Part shown: piece by piece, positions 1 through 6,857 of the stretch
How positions within the stretch are numbered: position 1 is the stretch's first letter
How the letters are laid out: the number at the start of each line of letters is the position of its first letter
From: JANRLJ01 sp034437895
GTDB lineage: Bacteria > Chloroflexota > Anaerolineae > Aggregatilineales > Phototrophicaceae
Direction: 5' to 3'
Assembly: GCA_034437895.1 (NCBI GenBank)
Contig: DAOTTO010000016.1
Location: 1-12,854 of the forward strand
Length of the DNA stretch: 12,854 bases
Program-made: the position numbers and the translations under genes
Notes under the pieces: generated by a model
The model's database searches: none
What the model saw: the letters and a program-made list of their open reading frames with translations, nothing else
What the model was told of the DNA's origin: nothing

Positions 1-2
1 CG

Positions 3-3000
3 CGCACTTTGGGTACAAATAGTTCGGATGTCGATGGGAATGTCACGAGTCCGAGTTTCTCCGGTGTGGATTTAGGGCCAGCGGATAACTATACTCTGCG
101 CGTTGAAGTCAGTTCGACGGCGACATCCCATACCTGCTCCTTGGAGTCGGCACTTGTGGTCGGGACGCTGACGGTTAACTACACCTATACCGGCAACAAC
201 AACTTGATTGAAGTTGGGCAGGAAATCTGCTTAACCAACACTTCTAGCACCAGCCATAACGACATTAACGCGCTGACCTATGCTTGGAATTTTGGCACCA
301 GCGCTAACAGCTTGAACAGCCAAACCAGCACCGATCAACAGCCCGGCTGCTTCAGCTTTACTGCGCCGGGTACTTATAACGTTGTCCTCACGGGGATGAA
401 TGCGTCTGGGCTGCGTTCCGCCAACAGATCAGTGACCTTCCGGGTCTATGGGTCGCAGAGCATCGCCCTCACGCGATCTAACCAGCAGTTCGCGCCGACC
501 ACGATGACGTTCTCCGCGACTGGAACGAATGTGAATACGCCTTATCAGTGGACGTTCCGCAATGTGGATACAGGCGCAGTCCTCGGTACACGTACTGGCG
601 CTAGCGTTAGCTTTTACTTTGGCGCGGCGGGACGCTATGAGGCGGAAGTCCGTGCTACCGGGTCGCTGGGTGTGACGACTGCCGCCAGCCGCTTTGAATT
701 GATTTCTTCCAACGATGTCCGCGCTGCTTTCCGCCCATCCACTTATGGCGGATTAGCGCCGCTGCATGTGTGCTTCACCGATAACAGTATCGGCAATGGC
801 ATCAACAGTTGGACTTGGGATTTTGGCAACGGGCAAACCCTGAGCTACAACAATACCAACATCCCATCGGAGGTTTGCGCGGATTACACCACACCCGCCA
901 CTGCTTATAACGTCCAGTTGACCATCAGCAATACCAGCGGACTTTCCGCATTTGCCTCCAACGTCGTCCGCACCTATAACGTGCTTGAATCGCGGGCGAG
1001 CTTCCGCATCACACCGCAAGGCGGCGGGCGCTACTGCTTCCAGGCCATTATTGATCCTGGCATCAGCGTCACGGGCTGGGAATTTGGTGAAGGCGGTACA
1101 GCGGGTGCTGTCAATGCGCCATGCTATCGGTATACGATGACGGGCAGCTATTTGGTGACGATGCGGATCACCGACGGCACCACCACAGGTCAAATCAGAC
1201 GACCAGTGGATGTCGATTTGCGGACGAATTTAGTACCGCCCGCCTTAGCCGCTACCGGAAGCTGCTCGAATGCAATTGTCGCTTCGTTCACCGTCAGCAA
1301 CATAGGCGGCAGCATGAGCTTGCCGGATCGCCTGACGATTATCAACGCGGCTGGCACCATCGTTTTGACGGATGACTTCCTGCAATTGGGCGCGAACCAA
1401 AGCCGGACATATACCGTGAGTGGTCATTACGGCATCATCACCATGCGGACAGTGGATAGCAGTTTGAATGTCACCACCAACTGCGCCGAACCGCCTATTT
1501 TGAGCGGCAGCGCGACCTGCGCCATTGATGGAACTGCCATCTTCACAATTACCAATACCAGCCGCGATACCGCCGCCAGCCAGCTTTATACTGTGTTGGA
1601 TGCAAACAACAATCTCGTGACTTCCGGTTCGCTGGCGATCCCGGCAAACGGCGGCTCACAGGAAATACGTGTGGCGAATATCTACGGCAGACTGAATTTT
1701 AGTACCAGCGGTTCACAAGGTGTGACAACCCAACTTGCGCTGAACACCAACTGCGCCGAGCCGCCCGTTCTGAGTGGCAGCGCATCCTGTGCCATTGATG
1801 GAACTGCCATCTTCACAATCACCAATACCAGTCGTGATACCGCTGCCAGCCAGCTTTACACGATCTTGGATGCAAACAACAATCTCGTGACTTCTGGTTT
1901 GTTGGCGATCCCGGTCAATGGGGGTTCTCAGGAAGTGCGTGTGACGAATGTCTATGGCAGCTTGGCCTTCAGTACCACTGGCACACAGGGGATAACCACG
2001 CAAGTTTCACTCAATACCAATTGTGCTGAACCGCCCATCCTCAATGGGACGGTAAGCTGTGCGATTGATGGCACGGCGATTTTTGTCATCACGAATACCA
2101 GCCGTGATACTGCCGCCAGCCAGCTTTATATGGTAGTAGACGCAAACAGCAATATCATGACTTCCGGTTCGCTGGTGATCCCAGCAAACGGCGGTTCACA
2201 AGAAGTGCGTGTGGCGAATGTCTATGGCAGGCTCACCATGAATACCAGTGGGATACAGGGCGCGACCACGCAGCTTGCCATGAACTCAAATTGTGCCGAG
2301 CCGCCTGTCTTGAGCGCGACAACAACCTGCGCGATTGACGGCACCGCTATCTTCACCATCACTAACAGCAGCCGTGATCGCGGCGCTAACCAGCTTTACG
2401 AAGTCCGCAGCGCACAGAATCAACTGGTTCAGCAGGGGACGCTTGCCGTCGCAGGCAATAACGGACAGCGCGTTATCCGGGTCGAGCGGGTCTATGGCAG
2501 CTTGACGCTGACGACAGTGGGCGCTCAAGGCGCTACAACCCAACTGACCGCCAATACACGCTGCGCCCAGCCTCCAATGCTAGTGGTTTCTGGTGTGTGC
2601 GAAAACAACACGACTCTGATTTTCAATATCAGCAATATCAGCACGGGGACACCTTCCAACCAACGTTATCAAGTGGTTGATGTGAACAATACCCTGCTGC
2701 AAGCGGGTATGCTGACGATTGCGCCCAACGGTGGCGTTCAGGCTGTTCGTGTCGAAGGCGCTATCGGCGCATTGACCCTTCTAAGTCAAGGTGCTGAAGG
2801 CATCACAACACTGGTTAATTCGACAACCGATTGTTCTAATCTGCCGCGTCTGAGTATCGATGGCACGACCCCCGGCGTTGGGACTGATGCCGGAACGAAT
2901 GGCGCAGGGACAGCAGGCCTTCCTTTGCCCACGACCAATGGCGCTAACGTCAATGGTGTACGCCACTTCTTCCCGGTGCTGGATTTAACCCCCGGTGCAG

Positions 3001-4100
3001 TGGATCCTTCATTGGAACGTTCTGAAGCATGGGACGGCATCATCACAGGCGGCGCGATTTGCCCCGATTGGCTTTTGTATCACACCGATATGACGGGCGA
3101 TTGGGAAGTCTTCCGACTCGGCGATCTACCGGAATACCCGAATGCAGACCCGAACCTGTCACAAGGACGCGGCACGGATGTAATTGATATGTCCCCGACG
3201 CGCTCACCCGATGCGGAATGGGTGGCCTTTACCAGCAACCGTGATGATAATTGGGAATTGTATGTCGCTAGAGTGGATAATTCCGAAATCCGCCGCGTGA
3301 CCTATAACACTGTTGCCCGCGATATTGACCCGGTGTGGTCGCCGGATGGTCGCTCGATCATCTTCGAGACAGACCGCGATGGCAATTGGGAACTCTATCT
3401 GCTTGATCTGGCAACGGGCGAAGAACGCCGCTTGACCACCGACGACTCCAGCGACATCAATGCTTTCTGGTCGGATGACAGCAGCAAGGTTGTCTTCCAG
3501 AGTGATCGCAGCGGCAAATGGCAGATTTATGAGATGGAAATCGCCACGCAGGAAGAACGCCTCATCAGCGACGGTCAAGGCGAAGATCATGACCCGGCTT
3601 ATTCCTTCGATACACAAAAGGTCGCCTTCCGTTCCTATCGTGACGGGCGCACGACCAGCGCCATTTATGTCATGAATGTGGATGGCAGCGATGTGCAGTT
3701 GATCTCTGACCCAGCAGGCAATGCCTCTAACCACACTTGGTATTACGATGACTCGATCATCGCCTACCAATCGGATGCAGGCGGCGATTTGGACATCTAC
3801 GTTTACGAATTCGACTCTGAGGAAACCCGCCTCGTGACGGATAACGTCATCCCGGATTATGCGCCGACCTGGATTTGCGGTGCGCCGATTGTGGTCTTCA
3901 CATCGGATGTAACGGAAGACCCGAACATCTTCAATACACCCGCGCTGCCCATCGAAGCGCCCGCCATTGTGGTCGATGAAGAAGCGAATCAGATGACGAC
4001 TGACGAAGCGAATGATGTCTATCCCGAAAATAACCCGACAGAAGAAAACGCCAGCCGTGAAGGCAACGTCCCGCCGCGCATCGGTGGAAATGTGGGCTAA
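3..4100 (+). CDS. Large secreted protein: PKD domains, ~90-aa Cys-pair repeats, TolB-like propeller (5' end missing)
   Basis: The frame is open to the left edge, so the true start and any signal peptide lie outside the window; about 1,365 residues are visible. In order: the end of one beta-sandwich domain (to ~165); four PKD-like domains (~165-449, 450-704, 705-982, 983-1220; WNFG, WDFG and WEFG signatures); one degenerate and five regular ~90-residue repeats (1236-2840); a Gly/Thr-rich linker (~2841-3050); a TolB/PD40-like propeller (~3060-3935; blades with SPDG-type turns and NWELY strands); and an acidic Asn/Glu-rich tail. PKD 1, 3 and 4 each carry a cysteine pair, suggesting disulfides and export. 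There is no C-terminal membrane segment or LPXTG-type motif. Family knowledge suggests an extracellular adhesion, binding or scaffold role; no catalytic motif is visible. TAA at 4098-4100 is followed by a terminator. Domain classes are confident; function is not. Confidence 0.9.
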   Translation, partial: RTLGTNSSDVDGNVTSPSFSGVDLGPADNYTLRVEVSSTATSHTCSLESALVVGTLTVNYTYTGNNNLIEVGQEICLTNTSSTSHNDINALTYAWNFGTSANSLNSQTSTDQQPGCFSFTAPGTYNVVLTGMNASGLRSANRSVTFRVYGSQSIALTRSNQQFAPTTMTFSATGTNVNTPYQWTFRNVDTGAVLGTRTGASVSFYFGAAGRYEAEVRATGSLGVTTAASRFELISSNDVRAAFRPSTYGGLAPLHVCFTDNSIGNGINSWTWDFGNGQTLSYNNTNIPSEVCADYTTPATAYNVQLTISNTSGLSAFASNVVRTYNVLESRASFRITPQGGGRYCFQAIIDPGISVTGWEFGEGGTAGAVNAPCYRYTMTGSYLVTMRITDGTTTGQIRRPVDVDLRTNLVPPALAATGSCSNAIVASFTVSNIGGSMSLPDRLTIINAAGTIVLTDDFLQLGANQSRTYTVSGHYGIITMRTVDSSLNVTTNCAEPPILSGSATCAIDGTAIFTITNTSRDTAASQLYTVLDANNNLVTSGSLAIPANGGSQEIRVANIYGRLNFSTSGSQGVTTQLALNTNCAEPPVLSGSASCAIDGTAIFTITNTSRDTAASQLYTILDANNNLVTSGLLAIPVNGGSQEVRVTNVYGSLAFSTTGTQGITTQVSLNTNCAEPPILNGTVSCAIDGTAIFVITNTSRDTAASQLYMVVDANSNIMTSGSLVIPANGGSQEVRVANVYGRLTMNTSGIQGATTQLAMNSNCAEPPVLSATTTCAIDGTAIFTITNSSRDRGANQLYEVRSAQNQLVQQGTLAVAGNNGQRVIRVERVYGSLTLTTVGAQGATTQLTANTRCAQPPMLVVSGVCENNTTLIFNISNISTGTPSNQRYQVVDVNNTLLQAGMLTIAPNGGVQAVRVEGAIGALTLLSQGAEGITTLVNSTTDCSNLPRLSIDGTTPGVGTDAGTNGAGTAGLPLPTTNGANVNGVRHFFPVLDLTPGAVDPSLERSEAWDGIITGGAICPDWLLYHTDMTGDWEVFRLGDLPEYPNADPNLSQGRGTDVIDMSPTRSPDAEWVAFTSNRDDNWELYVARVDNSEIRRVTYNTVARDIDPVWSPDGRSIIFETDRDGNWELYLLDLATGEERRLTTDDSSDINAFWSDDSSKVVFQSDRSGKWQIYEMEIATQEERLISDGQGEDHDPAYSFDTQKVAFRSYRDGRTTSAIYVMNVDGSDVQLISDPAGNASNHTWYYDDSIIAYQSDAGGDLDIYVYEFDSEETRLVTDNVIPDYAPTWICGAPIVVFTSDVTEDPNIFNTPALPIEAPAIVVDEEANQMTTDEANDVYPENNPTEENASREGNVPPRIGGNVG
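1236..2840 (+). repeat. In-frame coding repeat array, 270-bp period
   Basis: Five units begin at the Pro-Pro codons at 1491, 1761, 2031, 2301 and 2571, each exactly 270 bp (90 residues), preceded by a diverged 255-bp unit from 1236. Each unit has one Cys near its start (codons at 1263, 1518, 1788, 2058, 2328, 2598) and one at its end (1482, 1752, 2022, 2292, 2562, 2832), so all twelve cysteines are kept. Core motifs are CAIDGTAIF, TNTSRD, a YGxL strand and TTQL. Units starting 1491 and 1761 are nearly identical in DNA over long stretches, while the outer units are more diverged, which suggests amplification from the middle. Each unit is probably a small all-beta domain; I cannot name the family. 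Confidence 0.93.
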
Positions 4101-4131
4101 AGATTAAGGGCTTCCAAAGTCCCAATAATAG

Positions 4132-4166
4132 AAACGAGGGTGGTCTGCGGATCGCCCTCGTTTTTT
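4132..4166 (+). terminator. Rho-independent terminator after the PKD/propeller gene
   Basis: AAACGAGGG (4132-4140) pairs with CCCTCGTTT (4155-4163). The stem extends inward by four more pairs, two of them G-U, leaving a 6-base loop (4145-4150). A T-run follows at 4161-4166. It begins about 30 bases after the stop codon. Confidence 0.88.
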
Positions 4167-4210
4167 GATTCAAATCTGTTAGAAGTCCTCTGGTTAAACA
4201 CGATTTTTTT

Positions 4211-4236
4211 AGGGCGTAGCGTGCTACGCCCCTACA
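4211..4236. repeat. Short intergenic palindrome
   Basis: GGGCGTAGC (4212-4220) and GCTACGCCC (4223-4231) form a perfect 9-bp inverted repeat around GT, followed by CTACA. Neither strand has a T-run on its 3' side, so it is not an obvious terminator. Similar GC-rich palindromes recur between genes in Chloroflexota and cyanobacteria; family membership here is from memory, not a search. Confidence 0.6.
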
Positions 4237-4329
4237 ATGGATGACCAACTGAGTTAGTCCTGTCTGTTTTCTTTTTGGCGCGGGTGATTTATCATTGCAG
4301 CCAATCGCTTATTTTCAGGTTTGATTTTA

Positions 4330-5139
4330 ATGAAACTTTCGATTGTGATCCCAGCGCGGAACGAAGCCCAAAATATCGGCAAAACGCTTACGCTCCTGCG
4401 CGATCATTTGGACAGCGCGGGAATTTCAACCTTTGAGATTCTAGTCGTGGATGATGGCAGCAGTGATACCACCTACGAGGTTGTGTTGGCGGCGCATCAG
4501 CAGGATGAGCGCATCCGTGTGATTAAAAATAACGGGCGGCATGGTTTCGGGCGGGCGGTCACATTCGGCTTAAATCATTTCACGGGCGATGCCGTCGTCA
4601 TCTACATGGCGGATGCGTCCGATGCGCCGGAGGATGTCGTCAAGTATTATGCCATTTTGCGCGATGAAGCCGACTGTGCTTTTGGCTCGCGTTTTATGCG
4701 TGATTCAAACGTCTATGATTATCCTAAGTTCAAGCTGGTGATTAACCGCTTGGCTAATTTCATCATCCGAATGATGTTTAATCTGCCGTACAACGACATC
4801 ACCAACGCCTTTAAGGGCTATCGCGCCCACGTCATCGAAGGATGCAGGCCGTTTGTGTCGCCGCATTTTAATCTGACCATCGAGATTCCGCTGAAAGCGA
4901 TTGTGCGCGGTTATACTGTGAAAACGCTGCCGATCTCGTGGCGCAATCGTGATTACGGCACATCGGCGCTTAAGCTCAAGGAGCAGGGCAGTCGCTACCT
5001 TTTCACCCTGCTGACCGTTTGGTTTGAATGGATGCTCGTCAAGCACGATACCTATCGGACTGACGGCGGCGTATTTGAACCCTGGGTTGCTCCCCAGCCC
5101 GACATTTTAGAAACAGTGCTTGAAAAAGCAGAAAAATAA
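4330..5139 (+). CDS. Family 2 glycosyltransferase, polyprenyl-phosphate sugar synthase-like (DPM1-like)
   Basis: A 269-residue GT-A enzyme expected to move a sugar from a nucleotide donor to an acceptor, by family resemblance often polyprenyl phosphate, at the inner face of the membrane. Seen: N-terminal IVIPARNEAQNI strand and loop; VVDDGSSD (residues 39-46) for nucleotide and metal binding; ADASD (94-98) where relatives carry the metal-binding DxD/DxSD; GSRF (119-122); and a C-terminal SWRNRDYG segment like the R-rich acceptor motif of DPM1-type enzymes. There is no clear C-terminal membrane pair, so it is the soluble or peripheral type. I chose ATG 4330 over TTG 4321 because the conserved MKLSIVIPA start fits the family, with AGG at 4317-4319 upstream. 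An epimerase gene follows after a 187-bp palindromic spacer. Substrate unknown. Confidence 0.92.
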   Translation: MKLSIVIPARNEAQNIGKTLTLLRDHLDSAGISTFEILVVDDGSSDTTYEVVLAAHQQDERIRVIKNNGRHGFGRAVTFGLNHFTGDAVVIYMADASDAPEDVVKYYAILRDEADCAFGSRFMRDSNVYDYPKFKLVINRLANFIIRMMFNLPYNDITNAFKGYRAHVIEGCRPFVSPHFNLTIEIPLKAIVRGYTVKTLPISWRNRDYGTSALKLKEQGSRYLFTLLTVWFEWMLVKHDTYRTDGGVFEPWVAPQPDILETVLEKAEK

Positions 5140-5143
5140 TTGG

Positions 5144-5306
5144 AACTACCAAGACGCAGAAATGTAGAATCTCGAAAGGTGTTGGAATATTGAACCACCA
5201 AGTCACCAAGAACACCAAGAATTTGAACTTAAATCTCTGTGTTCTTTGTGGTTAACTCTTTTCCCAATTTCTTTCGAGACTCTACATTTAATCTAATTTG
5301 GTAGTT
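5144..5306. repeat. Large nested inverted repeat filling the GT2-epimerase spacer
   Basis: The outer arms AACTACCAA (5144-5152) and TTGGTAGTT (5298-5306) are perfectly complementary. The next arms (5161-5178 and 5271-5288) match at 17 of 18 positions (AATGTAGANTCTCGAAAG). Inside, an AACCACC-type arm (~5193-5222) faces CTTTGTGGTTAAC (~5244-5256). The central turn is about 5223-5234. The inner arms belong to a 9-bp-period repeat family also present near 11537 and 12694. No clear target-site duplication or coding capacity is seen. It could be a MITE-like element, or a long RNA hairpin acting as terminator or stabiliser. Confidence 0.8.
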
Positions 5307-5326
5307 AAAAAATTGAACGGTCTTTT

Positions 5327-6283
5327 ATGAATAAGCGTATCCTCCTCACAGGCGGGGCGGGCTTTATCGGCAGCCATCTCGCCGCGTATCTCCTCTCGCG
5401 TGATTATCACGTCATCGTTTACGATAATGAAAGCACTGGAAATCGTGCGAACCTGCCGCCACAAGTCGAGTTTATTTCCGGCGATGTATGCGATTCTGAG
5501 GCGCTTGGCGCGGTTTTTAGTCAGGGGATAGATGCCGTTTTGCACATCGCGGGGCAAGCCTCTATCCGTGTTTCATTTGCCGATCCTGATACTGATTTAA
5601 ACGTCAACACACGCGGGACGATCCGCGTTTTGCAGCAGTGTATCGCGCATCGTGTCCCTCGACTGTTGTTCGCCAGCACCATGACGGTCTATGGCGATAG
5701 GCCGACTATCCCCACGCCGGAAAATGAGCCGCCGAATCCGATTTCGTTTTATGCCGTAACCAAATATGCCGCCGAGCGCTATGTGCATATCACCGCCGAG
5801 CGCCCCGATCTGGATTTTACGTTTAATGCGACATCGCTGCGGATGTTCAATGTCTATGGCCCCGGTCAGCGCTTGAACAATCCGTATCAGGGGGTGCTGG
5901 CAATTTTTATCGGCAACGTATTACGTGGCGAGCCGATCAAAATTTTTGGTGATGGCGAACAGGCGCGGGATTTCGTGCATGTGGCGGATGTGGCGCGGGC
6001 ATGGGCGGACGCGCTGGAAAATCCGGCGGCCTACGGGCAAGTCATCAATATTGGTACAGGCGTAGCGCTCAGCGTGAACCAGATATGTGATCTGGTGCTG
6101 GCGGCGTTTGGGCATACACGGGCGACGTATCCGGTAGAATATTTCCCCTCTCATGCTGGGAATATGCGCTGCGCGGCGGCGGACATCACACGGGCGCGGG
6201 AACTGTTCGGCTGGCAGCCGCAAATCGACATCACGCAAGGCATGGCGGAAACGATTGCTTGGGCGCGGGAACAAGTCCGCTAA
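5327..6283 (+). CDS. NAD-dependent sugar epimerase/dehydratase (extended SDR, UDP-glucose 4-epimerase-like)
   Basis: A 318-residue cytoplasmic Rossmann enzyme acting on a nucleotide sugar. Seen: NAD-binding TGGAGFIGSHL (residues 8-18), acidic VYDN after strand 2, the GDV turn (52-54), HIAGQASIRVS (~73-83), the catalytic Ser/Thr region STMTVYG (117-123), and the Tyr-Lys pair in FYAVTK (Y142, K146). RMFNVYGPGQ and DGEQARDFVHVADVARA follow, as in GalE and related UDP-sugar epimerases. Length is normal and the key residues are intact. Start ATG 5327 fits the MNKRILLTGG family start; the upstream ribosome site is weak (AACGG). It lies behind the GT2 gene, which suggests it supplies that enzyme's activated sugar. 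The precise reaction (Glc/Gal, GlcNAc/GalNAc, uronate or dehydratase) cannot be read from sequence. Confidence 0.93.
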   Translation: MNKRILLTGGAGFIGSHLAAYLLSRDYHVIVYDNESTGNRANLPPQVEFISGDVCDSEALGAVFSQGIDAVLHIAGQASIRVSFADPDTDLNVNTRGTIRVLQQCIAHRVPRLLFASTMTVYGDRPTIPTPENEPPNPISFYAVTKYAAERYVHITAERPDLDFTFNATSLRMFNVYGPGQRLNNPYQGVLAIFIGNVLRGEPIKIFGDGEQARDFVHVADVARAWADALENPAAYGQVINIGTGVALSVNQICDLVLAAFGHTRATYPVEYFPSHAGNMRCAAADITRARELFGWQPQIDITQGMAETIAWAREQVR

Positions 6284-6290
6284 ATGACGG

Positions 6291-6296
6291 TATAAT
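6291..6296 (+). promoter_or_regulatory. Likely -10 element of the MNT gene
   Basis: A consensus TATAAT lies 7 bases after the epimerase stop and 21 bases before the ATG at 6318. There is no good -35 hexamer at the standard distance, so this rests on the -10 match and position alone. Confidence 0.5.
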
Positions 6297-6317
6297 GGGG
6301 TTAAAAATAGGTGCTTT

Positions 6318-6644
6318 ATGTCGCCAGATCGTGTTTTTCTTCCGCTACTCCCTATTACCATTCCAATCCATAACATTATTGCTTTTTGTGAGCAGAATCC
6401 TATTCAAAAATTATCCCTTTTTGGGTCGATTCTCCGTAAGGATTTCACCTCCGAAAGCGATATTGATATGCTGGTAGAATTTCTGCCAGAAGCCAAAATA
6501 GGCTATTTTAAGCTGGTCACTCTACAAATTGATCTGAGTGCTATTTTGGGGCGCGAAGTTGATTTACGTACACTGCAAGAGCTAAGCCCTTACTTTCGGC
6601 AGCACGTTATTGAGACAGCAGTCACAATTTATGAGCACAGATGA
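6318..6644 (+). CDS. MNT-type nucleotidyltransferase (antitoxin of a HepT/MNT toxin-antitoxin pair)
   Basis: A 108-residue minimal nucleotidyltransferase. Seen: LFGSILRKDFTSESDIDML with the exact GS-x10-DxD signature (G36, S37, D48, D50) and a third Asp in EVDLRT (D82), so the metal and ATP site looks intact. The PITIP N-terminal strand and the VDLRT...LSPYFR C-terminal segment match the single-domain MNT group. Known for the family: the MNT protein neutralises the HEPN RNase HepT, in studied cases by adenylylating a tyrosine near its catalytic motif. Start ATG 6318 is preceded by AGGTG, 7-9 bases upstream, and a TATAAT. The gene overlaps by 14 bases a reading frame holding only the N-terminal end of HepT, so this antitoxin seems to have lost its partner. 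It could retain another nucleotide-transfer role. Confidence 0.9.
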   Translation: MSPDRVFLPLLPITIPIHNIIAFCEQNPIQKLSLFGSILRKDFTSESDIDMLVEFLPEAKIGYFKLVTLQIDLSAILGREVDLRTLQELSPYFRQHVIETAVTIYEHR

Positions 6645-6753
6645 GCCGATTATTCGTCTGCGTCATCTGTGTGATGCAGTGCGAAAAGCCATCGAATTTT
6701 CTAAAGGTGAAAGACGCGCCTCATTAAATCAGGACGAAAGTAACGTTTCGTAA
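6631..6753 (+). pseudogene. HepT-like (HEPN) toxin, N-terminal remnant of 40 codons
   Basis: An ATG at 6631, overlapping the end of the MNT gene, opens a 40-residue frame containing IIRLRHLCDAVRKAIEFSKG and then RRASLNQDES, before TAA at 6751-6753. From memory this matches the first helix and loop of the HepT group whose proteins begin with RLRHMLDA-type helices and run a little over 100 residues. Everything after the Asp-Glu of the second helix is missing, including the LEIIGEA helix and the C-terminal R-x4-6-H RNase motif. I find no continuation in another frame before the next promoter, so this is a 3' truncation rather than a simple frameshift. An unrelated small protein is possible but less likely, given the position and overlap. 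Confidence 0.7.
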
Positions 6754-6785
6754 CTTCAATCTCCCCACATTTCGCTTACATCCTC

Positions 6786-6791
6786 TATACT
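6786..6791 (+). promoter_or_regulatory. Likely -10 element upstream of the beta-helix gene
   Basis: TATACT lies 66 bases before the chosen ATG (6858), with CTTAC at 6775-6779. The same pair of words precedes the second GT2 gene (8377-8395). A perfect 8-bp inverted repeat, TAACTTCA (6751-6758) and TGAAGTTA (6791-6798), brackets it and could be an operator. No clear -35. Confidence 0.45.
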
Positions 6792-6840
6792 GAAGTTATC
6801 GGCAGTCATTTTTGTCCGTCGATATTGTTCACTAATCTTC

Positions 6841-6846
6841 AAGGAG
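6841..6846 (+). promoter_or_regulatory. Ribosome binding site deciding the start of the beta-helix gene
   Basis: AAGGAG is 11 bases upstream of ATG 6858 but only 2 bases upstream of the in-frame ATG 6849, and downstream of TTG 6825. This favours 6858. Confidence 0.75.
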
Positions 6847-6857
6847 TGATGTTGAAG

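Noticed and set aside
1491..2840. Regular repeats considered as a CRISPR or satellite array
   Set aside because: The 270-bp period stays in frame, conserves protein motifs throughout and has no alternating unique spacers.
3204..3770. 188-codon open frame on the minus strand
   Set aside because: It lies opposite the propeller part of the PKD gene, has low-complexity Ile/Val/Ala-rich content without motifs, and no ribosome site; it is a shadow of the repetitive + strand coding.
4211..4236. Palindrome as a second terminator
   Set aside because: No T-run follows on either strand, and a strong terminator already lies at 4132-4166.
6259..6477. 72-codon + strand frame overlapping the MNT start
   Set aside because: Out of frame with the MNT signature, and it overlaps both the epimerase end and the MNT start without a recognisable domain.
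6825..6857. Upstream starts TTG 6825 and ATG 6849 for the beta-helix protein
   Set aside because: AAGGAG at 6841-6846 is downstream of the first and only 2 bases from the second; ATG 6858 gives correct spacing and a clean signal peptide.
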